A stretch of DNA of 64,000 nt from Sphingomonas sp. Y38-1Y (GTDB taxonomy: Bacteria; Pseudomonadota; Alphaproteobacteria; Sphingomonadales; Sphingomonadaceae): NCBI RefSeq assembly GCF_032391395.1, contig NZ_CP135916.1, positions 1,922,001 to 1,986,000 on the forward strand. The letters run 5' to 3'. Of this stretch, positions 1 through 6,463 are shown in pieces. Position 1 is the first letter of the stretch. Each line of letters opens with the position of its first letter. The position numbers and the translations under genes were made by a program. The notes below the pieces were generated by a model. The model saw nothing but the letters and a program-made list of their open reading frames with translations, did not search any database and was not told the DNA's origin.

Positions 1-129
1 CACGCTGGTGTTGAGCTGTGCGGCGCGGATGCGCGACCAGTCGACCGGGTCGGTCGTTTCCTTGAGGCCAAGAAGCGCGCGGACATCGATCCGCACGCGG
101 GCAATCGGAATGGTCGGGTCGCTCGTCAC
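1..129 (-). CDS. N-terminal part of an unknown protein, cut by the window edge
   Basis: An open frame of 43 codons runs leftward off the window from a GTG at 129. It begins VTSDPTIPIARVRIDV and continues with RALLGLKETTDPVDW. A TAG lies in frame just upstream (139-141), so the GTG is the first usable start. The ribosome binding site is weak. It follows the DUF1289 gene in the same direction after about 60 bases. I do not recognise the family from this fragment; that it is a real gene rests only on frame openness and position. Confidence 0.45.
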   Translation of the reverse strand, partial: MTSDPTIPIARVRIDVRALLGLKETTDPVDWSRIRAAQLNTSV

Positions 130-192
130 CCGCGAACGCTATCGTGTCGCTGGTTATCGATCGGTTAGAGCGAGCGGCCCAGAAACGAAAAA

Positions 193-399
193 TTACGAGT
201 GATGTTCGGACCGTCGGACTGGGAGCGCCGCCATGATCGCGCTTCGCCGTTCGGGCGAATAGCCCGTCCAGCCGGCGATCTCCTCACCCGTGCGATAGCA
301 GCCGAGACAGAGCCCACTTTGGACGTCGAGCATGCAGACGAGGATGCAGGGCGTCTCGATCGCGGCGGGTGGAACCCGCTCGAACCCCTCGTCCGCCAC
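193..399 (-). CDS. DUF1289 family small cysteine-rich protein
   Basis: A 68-residue protein with the compact DUF1289 pattern. PCILVC gives Cys18 and Cys22, GLCLGC gives Cys31 and Cys34, and these are followed by the family's RTGEEIAGW and ER segments. The four cysteines look like a small metal-binding knuckle. The family has no firmly assigned biochemical role. It starts 8 bases after the stop of the RhlE-type helicase gene on the same strand, so the two are probably co-transcribed. The length is normal for the family and the start is the only good ATG before the first cysteine. Confidence 0.85.
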   Translation of the reverse strand: MADEGFERVPPAAIETPCILVCMLDVQSGLCLGCYRTGEEIAGWTGYSPERRSAIMAALPVRRSEHHS

Positions 400-407
400 G
401 CCGCGCC

Positions 408-1823
408 TCAGCGGCCGAGTGCGACTTCGAGAAAGGCGGGAACGGGACCGTTCCAGCCGCCATCGTCATGATCCTCGTCGCGGTCGCGGCGGCGATCCCG
501 GCGACCGCCGCGCTCGCCGCGCAGTTCCGGCGCCGGCTCGCGGCGCGCATCGCGCTCGCGGCGCGGTTCGGCCTCGCGGCGGGGTTCGGCTTCCTGGCGC
601 GCTTCGGGCGCGCGCTCACGGCGGGGTTCACGCTCGCGGCGGGGCTCGCGTTCGCGGCGCGGGCGTTCCTCGCGCGGTTCGGGCGCCGCTTCGGCAGCGG
701 ACGGCGCGCTCGGCACGGCGATGCGCTCGATCGTCTGGCCGGTCAGCTTCTCGATGTTGGCGATGTTCTCGGCATCTTCGCTGGTGACGAAGGTGAAGGC
801 CGAACCCTTGGCCCCCGCGCGGCCGGTGCGGCCGATGCGGTGGACATAGTCGTCCGGATGCCAGGGCGCGTCGAAGTTGAAGACGTGGCTGACGCCCTTG
901 ATGTCCAGGCCGCGCGCCGCGACGTCGCTGGCGACGAGGATGTTAACGTCCCCGCGCTTGAAGCGGTCGAGCTCGGCCAGACGCGCCGGCTGGTCCATGT
1001 CGCCATGGATCTCGCTGGAGGCGAAGCCATTGGCGCGCAGCGACTTGTTGAGCTCGCGCACTGTGGTCTTGCGGTTGCAGAAGATGATCGCGGTGCGAAC
1101 GTCCTCCGCCTTCAAGAGGGTGCGCAGCGCCTCCCGCTTCTTGTCCGCGCGGACGGGAACCAGGCGCTGGGTGATGTTGGTGTTCGTGGTCGCGGGACGG
1201 GCGACCTCGATCGTCTTGGGATTGCTCAGGAACTTGTCGGCAAGCTTCTTGATCGGCGGCGGCATCGTCGCGGAGAAGAGCAGCGTCTGGCGCGACTTGG
1301 GCAGCTTGGAGCAGATCGTCTCGATGTCGGGGATGAAACCCATGTCGAGCATGCGGTCCGCCTCGTCGATGACGAGCAGCTCGCAGCCGGTCAGCAGGAT
1401 CTTGCCGCGCTCGAACAGGTCCATCAAGCGGCCGGGGGTGGCGATCAGGACGTCGACGCCCCTTTCCAGCGCCTTGATCTGGTCGCCCATCTGGACGCCC
1501 CCGATCAGCAGCGCCATCGAAAGCTTGTTGTACTTGCCGTACTTCTCGAAATTCTCGGCGACCTGCGCGGCGAGTTCCCGCGTCGGCTCCAGGATCAGGC
1601 TGCGCGGCATCAGCGCGCGCGTGCGACCCTGGGCCAGGATGTCGATCATCGGAAGGACGAAGCTGGCGGTCTTGCCCGTACCCGTCTGGGCGATGCCGAT
1701 CAGGTCGCGCATCATCAGGACGGAGGGGATGGCGCTCGCCTGGATCGGCGTCGGCTCGGTATAGCCAGACTCGTTGACGGCGCGAAGCAGTTCGTCAGAC
1801 AGGCCGAGATCGGCAAAGTTCAT
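408..1823 (-). CDS. rhlE: DEAD-box RNA helicase, RhlE type
   Basis: A 471-residue ATP-dependent RNA helicase, expected to remodel rRNA or mRNA structure in the cytoplasm. Visible motifs are the Q-motif region (TEPTPIQASAI, about 22-32), motif I AQTGTGKT (45-52), motif II DEAD (153-156), motif III SAT (184-186) and motif VI HRIGRTGRAG in the second RecA-like domain. After about residue 380 the protein becomes a low-complexity tail of Arg/Glu/Pro repeats (EPRRERE-type units), then DDGGWNGPVPAFLEVALGR. Such basic tails bind RNA non-specifically in this family. The tail's repetitive DNA is prone to length variation. The start MNFADLGLSDELL is the standard one for RhlE. Confidence 0.93.
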   Translation of the reverse strand: MNFADLGLSDELLRAVNESGYTEPTPIQASAIPSVLMMRDLIGIAQTGTGKTASFVLPMIDILAQGRTRALMPRSLILEPTRELAAQVAENFEKYGKYNKLSMALLIGGVQMGDQIKALERGVDVLIATPGRLMDLFERGKILLTGCELLVIDEADRMLDMGFIPDIETICSKLPKSRQTLLFSATMPPPIKKLADKFLSNPKTIEVARPATTNTNITQRLVPVRADKKREALRTLLKAEDVRTAIIFCNRKTTVRELNKSLRANGFASSEIHGDMDQPARLAELDRFKRGDVNILVASDVAARGLDIKGVSHVFNFDAPWHPDDYVHRIGRTGRAGAKGSAFTFVTSEDAENIANIEKLTGQTIERIAVPSAPSAAEAAPEPREERPRREREPRREREPRRERAPEARQEAEPRREAEPRRERDARREPAPELRGERGGRRDRRRDRDEDHDDGGWNGPVPAFLEVALGR

Positions 1824-1915
1824 GCAAATGTCCGGAAATGCAGCCCCGAAGATCGCGGCCGCGGATTGTGATCGCCGCTTGCGGATTTCGGGCGAAAAGT
1901 CAAGTAAAGCCGCGC

Positions 1916-2407
1916 TCAGCGCGACGGAATGAGCGTCCTAAGGCCCTTGATCCGGCACTCGCCGCCGCTGCGCGAACGGATCGAGTCGCGCTTGGCGCAG
2001 ATCTGTCCATCCGCGGGCGGACGCAGGTAGAAGCCCGAATAGAAACCGAGCGCGGGACAGTCGTCGCTCAACCGTGCGCGCATCCGGCGCCCGCCCGACA
2101 GGACCAGGTCGACGCTGTCGGGCCGGGTGATCGACGCGGCGGCCAGCGATGCGACGGGGACACATTGCTCGGCACGATGCTCGGTCCAGCTGATCGGCGG
2201 AAGGGGGGCTGCGGTCGCTGCGGTCGAGACGACGCCGGGCGCCATGCTCATGCGCGGCACGCGGACGATGACGTGACGCTCGATGCGGATCTGCGCCCGC
2301 ATGCCGGGCGGCGGTGCGGCGCGCGCGACCTGGGCCTGGAGGGCCGTGTCGGGCGCGAGCATCAGCGGCAGCAGGAACAACAGGGGATCGATCAACAAGC
2401 TCACCAT
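1916..2407 (-). CDS. hypothetical exported protein
   Basis: A 163-residue protein with a hydrophobic N-terminus (LLIDPLLFLLPLMLAP, about 4-19) that looks like a signal peptide ending near ALQAQ. The middle is Pro/Ala-rich. The C-terminal half has three cysteines and a distinctive end, GGECRIKGLRTLIPSR, a motif I associate with uncharacterised sphingomonad periplasmic proteins. No enzymatic motif is visible. It is a single gene, divergent from the FAD oxidase and in the same direction as the helicase but about 90 bases away from it. Codon use and exported character support a real gene; the function is unknown. Confidence 0.7.
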   Translation of the reverse strand: MVSLLIDPLLFLLPLMLAPDTALQAQVARAAPPPGMRAQIRIERHVIVRVPRMSMAPGVVSTAATAAPLPPISWTEHRAEQCVPVASLAAASITRPDSVDLVLSGGRRMRARLSDDCPALGFYSGFYLRPPADGQICAKRDSIRSRSGGECRIKGLRTLIPSR

Positions 2408-2495
2408 CTACGCGTCGAACAATCCATCACCCGCCCGGCTTGAACGTGCGATGAATTGGCCCCCCGTCAGGAGCCATGCTAACGGCGCACACACC

Positions 2496-3941
2496 ATGAC
2501 GCCAGCCCAGACCGACCTGATCGAGACAGCCCACCGCATCGGCGGCGACCGTGCGGTGACGACCGATCCCGCCGATATCGGCCCGTGGCTCACCGACTGG
2601 CGCGGCCGCTATCGGGGGGTGGCGCCCGCGATCCTTTCGCCCGCGAGCACCGCGGAAACGGCCGAAATCGTGCGCGCGGCGCGCAACCTGGGCGTCGCGG
2701 TGGTGCCTCAGGGGGGCAATACCTCGATGGTCGGCGGCGCGACGCCGCCTGCCGACGGCTCGGCGCTGATCCTGTCGACGCGGCGGATGCGCGCGATCCG
2801 CTCGATCGATGCGTCAGCGGGGCAGGCGGTGGCGGAGGCTGGCGTGATCCTGGCGACGCTGCACGACGCGGCGCTGGGCGAGGGGATGCGCTTTCCTCTG
2901 ACGCTGGGCGCGCGAGGGTCCGCGACGATCGGCGGGCTGGTTTCGACCAATGCGGGTGGGACGCAGGTGCTGCGCTTCGGGACGATGCGGCGGCTGGTTG
3001 CGGGGGTCGAGGCGGTGTTGCCCGACGGATCGGTGCATGACGGCCTGTCGGCGCTGAAGAAGGACAATCGCGGCTACGACCTCAATCAGCTGCTGATCGG
3101 CGCGGAGGGGACGCTCGGCATCGTCACGGCGGCGGCGCTGACGCTGGTGCCGGCGGTGCGCACGCGAGCCGTCGCGTGGGCGGGCCTCGCCAGCCCGGAC
3201 GATGCATTGGCGCTGCTGCGCCGGCTGGAAGCCGCGACCGACACGATCGAGAGCTTCGAGATCGTGCCCGGCTCTTCGCTGGCGCTCGTCATCGAGCACA
3301 TTCCAGGCACGCGGATGCCGCTTCCCGGCCGGCATGACTGGCACGTGCTGATCGAGGCGGCGAGCGGCGATCCGCACGCATCCTTGGCCGAGATGCTCGA
3401 AGCCCAGCTTGCGGCGGCGATCGAGGCCGGCCTGGTCGCCGACGCGGTCGTCGCCGTGAGCGAGGCGCAGGCAGAGGCGTTCTGGCGCATCCGCGACTCG
3501 CTATCGGAGGCCGAGCGCTCGGCGGGGCCGGCGGCGCAGCACGACATCTCGGTGCCCGTGCCCGTCATGCCGCGCTTCATGGTCGAGGCAGCGGCCGCGC
3601 TGGAGGGGGCGTTTCCCGGCACGCATGCCAGCGGCTTCGGGCATCTGGGCGACGGCAACGTCCACTTCCACGTGCGCGCGCCTGCGGGAATGAGCGCCGA
3701 ACGCTGGTATGCGGAGATGGCGCCGGCGGCGACGCGCATGGTCCACGATCTTGTCGTCGCGGCGGGCGGATCGATTTCCGCCGAGCATGGCATCGGGCAG
3801 ATGAAGCTTGGCGAGCTTGAGCGTTTGGGCCCGCCGTCGCGGTTGGCCGCCATTCGCGCGATAAAATCCGCGTTCGATCCGGCGGGGCTTTTCAATCCCG
3901 GAAAGCTCGTCAACCTTGCGCGCGGCGGCGCCGCGACTTAG
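2496..3941 (+). CDS. FAD-linked oxidase (D-lactate / D-2-hydroxyacid dehydrogenase type)
   Basis: A 481-residue flavoprotein of the GlcD/D-2-hydroxyglutarate dehydrogenase family, oxidising a D-2-hydroxyacid to the 2-oxoacid. The N-terminal PCMH FAD-binding domain shows PQGGNTSMVGG at 71-81 and GGLVSTNAGGT further on. The C-terminal FAD-oxidase domain has the metal/substrate segment GHLGDGNVHFH (about 385-396) and the terminal SAEHGIGQMK. The frame stays open for 71 codons upstream, but ATG 2496 (MTPAQTDLIETAHR) gives normal family length. The exact substrate (lactate, 2-hydroxyglutarate or other) cannot be read from the sequence. SapC follows 58 bases later. Confidence 0.88.
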   Translation: MTPAQTDLIETAHRIGGDRAVTTDPADIGPWLTDWRGRYRGVAPAILSPASTAETAEIVRAARNLGVAVVPQGGNTSMVGGATPPADGSALILSTRRMRAIRSIDASAGQAVAEAGVILATLHDAALGEGMRFPLTLGARGSATIGGLVSTNAGGTQVLRFGTMRRLVAGVEAVLPDGSVHDGLSALKKDNRGYDLNQLLIGAEGTLGIVTAAALTLVPAVRTRAVAWAGLASPDDALALLRRLEAATDTIESFEIVPGSSLALVIEHIPGTRMPLPGRHDWHVLIEAASGDPHASLAEMLEAQLAAAIEAGLVADAVVAVSEAQAEAFWRIRDSLSEAERSAGPAAQHDISVPVPVMPRFMVEAAAALEGAFPGTHASGFGHLGDGNVHFHVRAPAGMSAERWYAEMAPAATRMVHDLVVAAGGSISAEHGIGQMKLGELERLGPPSRLAAIRAIKSAFDPAGLFNPGKLVNLARGGAAT

Positions 3942-3999
3942 ACGCGCGCGTCGTTCCAAAAAGTTCCATCACGTCGATTTGGATTCTCAGGAGAGTATC

Positions 4000-4779
4000 A
4001 TGGCCAGCGCGCCGCAGGCACAGCTTCCGCTATTCTACAATCAGCTCGAGCCGCTTTCGAGCGCGCAGCATGCCGATTTCCGCGTGCGCCCGTCGAGCAC
4101 CGCGCCGTTCCTGGCCAACCATCATGCGGTGCCGCTGACAGTGGAGGAGTTCCCGCTGGTGCAGCGTCGGATGCCGATCGTGTTCTCAGTCGGCGACGAT
4201 CCCGTGCCGCTGGCGCTGATGGGCCTGAACGAGGGGGTGAACACCTTCCTCGACGCCGAAGGCAAGCTGCTGGACGACGAGACGTACATCCCGGCCTATG
4301 TCCGCCGCTATCCGTACATGCTCGCGCGGCTGCGTCCGGACAGCGAGGAGCTGTCGCTCTGCTTCGACCCGACGTCCGACACGATCGGCGCGTTCGAGGA
4401 GGGCGAGAAGCTGTTTGAGAATGGCGAGCCGACCGAGCTGACGCGCGGCATCCTGAGCTTTGCCGAGCAGTTCGAGCAGGCCGGCCAGCGCACCAGCGCG
4501 TTCATGGCCGAGCTCAAGGAGCAGGGCCTGCTGATGGACGGCGAGATCTCGATCCAGCCTGAGGGCGCGCAGCCCTTCGTCTATCGCGGCTTCCAGATGG
4601 TCGACGAGGCCAAGCTCAACGAGATGCGCGGCGACCAGCTCCGCAAGATGCAGCAGTCGGGCATGCTGCCGCTCGTCTATGCGCACCTGTTCTCGCTCAG
4701 CCTGATGCGCGACCTGTTCGGCAAGCAGATGCGCCAGGGCAAGATGCCGCAGCAGCCGGTGCCGCTCGCGGTCAACTGA
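4000..4779 (+). CDS. SapC family protein
   Basis: A 259-residue protein matching the SapC family by PLTVEEFPLVQRRMPIVFS near residue 45, by YIPAYVRRYPYMLA near 100 and by FQMVDEAKLNEM near 210. The family takes its name from a Campylobacter S-layer-linked gene, but its biochemical function is not established, and in alphaproteobacteria it is usually a stand-alone cytoplasmic-looking protein. There is no signal peptide or membrane segment. The start is fixed by a good ribosome binding site (CAGGAGA, 3988-3994). The gene ends just before a strong terminator, so transcription probably stops there. Confidence 0.85.
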   Translation: MASAPQAQLPLFYNQLEPLSSAQHADFRVRPSSTAPFLANHHAVPLTVEEFPLVQRRMPIVFSVGDDPVPLALMGLNEGVNTFLDAEGKLLDDETYIPAYVRRYPYMLARLRPDSEELSLCFDPTSDTIGAFEEGEKLFENGEPTELTRGILSFAEQFEQAGQRTSAFMAELKEQGLLMDGEISIQPEGAQPFVYRGFQMVDEAKLNEMRGDQLRKMQQSGMLPLVYAHLFSLSLMRDLFGKQMRQGKMPQQPVPLAVN

Positions 4780-4809
4780 TCGGCGGCGCAAACGCGCCCT
4801 GCCACGAAC

Positions 4810-4841
4810 CGCCCCGGATCAGCGATGATCCGGGGCGTTTG
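4810..4841 (+). terminator. Rho-independent terminator after the SapC gene
   Basis: A perfect 12-bp stem (arms 4810-4821 and 4826-4837) with a GCGA tetraloop is followed by TTT. It sits 30 bases after the SapC stop codon and isolates the small-RNA promoter downstream. Confidence 0.8.
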
Positions 4842-4876
4842 CGTTCAGCGCCCGCGAAAAATCCGATCGGCGACCC

Positions 4877-4904
4877 TTGCACGCTCGTGCCCGGTCCCTA
4901 TATT
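4877..4904 (+). promoter_or_regulatory. Sigma-70 type promoter of the small RNA
   Basis: TTGCAC (4877-4882) and TATATT (4899-4904) are separated by 16 bases, a near-consensus housekeeping promoter. No plus-strand coding frame worth accepting follows. The predicted start of transcription is about 4911. Confidence 0.65.
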
Positions 4905-4910
4905 CGAATG

Positions 4911-5019
4911 GTACGGTTCAGTGTCCCCCCTTTCGCTGGGCCGTGCGACACACCTTCGGGTGTGTCTCCTCCCTGAACCTTGGCCAGCTGGTGCTTTCAG
5001 CACCAGCTGGTTTTTTATT
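4911..5019 (+). ncRNA. Probable trans-acting small RNA with a CUCCUCCC motif
   Basis: Between the promoter and a very strong terminator lies a compact structured transcript of about 109 nt. A long-range stem pairs GGTTCAG (4915-4921) with CTGAACC (4973-4979). Inside it is an 8-bp hairpin with a UUCG tetraloop (4947-4966). The anti-Shine-Dalgarno motif CUCCUCCC lies at 4966-4973, between hairpin and closing stem. A C-rich run (4925-4930) is a second possible unpaired region. The 3' end is an 11-bp GC-rich hairpin (4984-5010) followed by TTTTTT. This architecture is that of alphaproteobacterial regulatory sRNAs such as the suhB and alpha-r14-like families, which pair with ribosome binding sites. 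Membership of a named family is inference. Confidence 0.72.
4984..5016 (+). terminator. Intrinsic terminator of the small RNA
   Basis: Arms 4984-4994 and 5000-5010 (CCAGCTGGTGC and its complement) form a perfect 11-bp stem with loop TTTCA, followed by six T. It ends 6 bases before the 3' end of the convergent amidohydrolase gene. It has no T-run for the opposite strand. Confidence 0.88.
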
Positions 5020-5021
5020 GC

Positions 5022-5900
5022 CTATTCGGCAGCGGCAAGGCGGGGGAGGATGGCGTCGGCGAGCGCGTCAATCATCGCGCGCACCATCGCCGCGATGCGG
5101 GAAACGCCGGGTCCCGGCTCCAGCGTCATCGGATCGAGATAGAGCAGCCGGTCGATTTCGACCTGGATTGCATGAATGCCGCGGGCAGGATCGCCGTGCC
5201 GTTCGAGGATGTGCCCGCCGGCATAGGGCGCGTTGAGCGCGACGCGGAGGCCGTGAGCGCGCGCCGTCGCCTCCGCCAGCGCCATCAAGGCGCCGCCCGA
5301 CGCGCGGCCGAAGCGGTCGCCGAGCACCACCTGCGCGCCATCGCCGCCGAGAGTGGGCATCGAGTGCAGGTCGATCAGCACCGCGACGCCGAACCGCGCG
5401 TGCGCCGCTGCCAGCGCCTCGCTGAGCGCCGTATGATAGGGTCGGTGATCCTCCGCGATGCGACGCTCGATCGCGGCGCCCGAGAAGCGCGCGCGCCACA
5501 GATCACCCGCCGGTCCGGACCGTCTCGGAACGAGCCCCAGCCCGCTGCGCAGCTTGATCGACGGCTGCGGCTGCGTCGTCGCGGCGGCGCCCTCGTCGAC
5601 CAGCGGATCGCGCTCGCGCTCATGGCGGTTGAGGTCGATCCAGGCGCGCGGACGGCGCGCGATCAGCATCGTCTCGTCGCGATGCGCCGCGCGTGCGATC
5701 GCGTCGACGTGGCGGTCCTCCAGCGGCAGCAATGCCGCTACCGGCACGCGCAGCGCGGCGATCAGCGCCTCGGGATAGTCGCGGCCGGCATGCGGCACGG
5801 ACACCACCACCGGGGAGACGGGGTCGGCGGAGCCATGTCGATCGAAGCTGGGAGGGTTCGGCACTTCGACCACGCTAGGCGCCGACGCCCGCCGCCGCAA
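5022..5900 (-). CDS. N-formylglutamate amidohydrolase family protein
   Basis: A 292-residue zinc hydrolase related to HutG, which releases formate from N-formyl-L-glutamate at the end of one histidine-degradation route. Motifs include the N-terminal SVPHAGRDYP (34-43), DRHVDAIA, DLNRHERERDP (about 90-100) and the metal-binding IDLHSMPTLGG (about 176-186). No hut genes lie nearby, so it may act on another formyl- or acyl-amino acid. It is a single minus-strand gene, convergent with the small RNA and divergent from cpdR. The start is the first ATG in a frame that fits family length. Confidence 0.85.
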   Translation of the reverse strand: MRRRASAPSVVEVPNPPSFDRHGSADPVSPVVVSVPHAGRDYPEALIAALRVPVAALLPLEDRHVDAIARAAHRDETMLIARRPRAWIDLNRHERERDPLVDEGAAATTQPQPSIKLRSGLGLVPRRSGPAGDLWRARFSGAAIERRIAEDHRPYHTALSEALAAAHARFGVAVLIDLHSMPTLGGDGAQVVLGDRFGRASGGALMALAEATARAHGLRVALNAPYAGGHILERHGDPARGIHAIQVEIDRLLYLDPMTLEPGPGVSRIAAMVRAMIDALADAILPRLAAAE

Positions 5901-5983
5901 TCGGCCCGTCGCATGAGGCTGCCTTCGTCTGGAAAATCTTAAGGGCTTCGCTCATACACGGTCGCCTCGACATAGGGGTGGCA

Positions 5984-6361
5984 ATGTACCGAATCTTGCT
6001 CGCGGAAGACGATACGGTGATGCGCGACTATCTGACGCGCGCGCTGGAACGTGCGGGCTATCTCGTCAGTGCCGTGGATCGCGGGACGGCGGCGCTGCCG
6101 CTGATCGAAAGCGAGCCGTTCGACCTGCTGCTCACCGACATCGTCATGCCCGAGATGGACGGGATCGAGCTGGCCCAGCGCGCCAGCGAGATCGCGCCCG
6201 ACATGCGCGTCATGTTCATCACTGGCTTTGCCGCGGTCACGCTGAAGGCGGGCAAGACGATGCCGCAGGCGCGCGTGCTCTCCAAACCCTTCCACCTGCG
6301 CGAACTGGTGCTGGAGGTGGACCGGCTGTTCGAGATGGAGAGCGTGATTCCCCGGCCGTAG
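5984..6361 (+). CDS. cpdR: CpdR-type single-domain response regulator
   Basis: A 125-residue stand-alone receiver domain. Acidic residues Asp9-Asp10, phospho-acceptor Asp52 (LLLTDIVMPEMDG), Thr80 (MFITGFAAV) and Lys101 (LSKPFHLREL) are all present. The sequence closely follows Caulobacter CpdR, including FITGFAAV and KPFHLR. There, unphosphorylated CpdR directs ClpXP to degrade cell-cycle proteins, and the CckA-ChpT phosphorelay switches it off. No kinase gene is adjacent, as expected. A GTG lies 6 bases upstream in frame, but AGGGG at 5974-5978 is correctly spaced only for the ATG at 5984. Confidence 0.88.
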   Translation: MYRILLAEDDTVMRDYLTRALERAGYLVSAVDRGTAALPLIESEPFDLLLTDIVMPEMDGIELAQRASEIAPDMRVMFITGFAAVTLKAGKTMPQARVLSKPFHLRELVLEVDRLFEMESVIPRP

Positions 6362-6385
6362 GGGGACGCTCGAACTCATCATCTA

Positions 6386-6453
6386 CCGTTCGCCCTGAGC
6401 TTGTCGAAGGGCGTGTTGCGGGACACGTGCTTCGACAGGCTCAGCACGAACGG
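6386..6453. repeat. Sphingomonad-type inverted repeat between cpdR and mfd
   Basis: The left arm 6386-6409 and right arm 6430-6453 are 24 bases each and pair at about 21 positions, around CTTCGACA-GCTCAG cores and CCGTTCG ends. It lies between two convergent genes and probably forms a bidirectional hairpin that ends transcription from both sides. Related repeats occur at 19413 and 45371. Confidence 0.75.
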
Positions 6454-6463
6454 TTTGACACGA

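Noticed and set aside
369..1871. A 500-residue plus-strand frame opposite the RhlE-type gene
   Set aside because: Antisense shadow; the opposite strand has every DEAD-box motif in order.
3953..3966. GTTC-N6-GTTC before the SapC gene, similar to an SOS box
   Set aside because: The spacing is 6 rather than 7 and the neighbouring genes are not DNA-damage genes.
4825..5142. Small plus-strand reading frames over the small-RNA locus
   Set aside because: They run through the terminator hairpins, lack ribosome sites and read into the antisense of the amidohydrolase gene.
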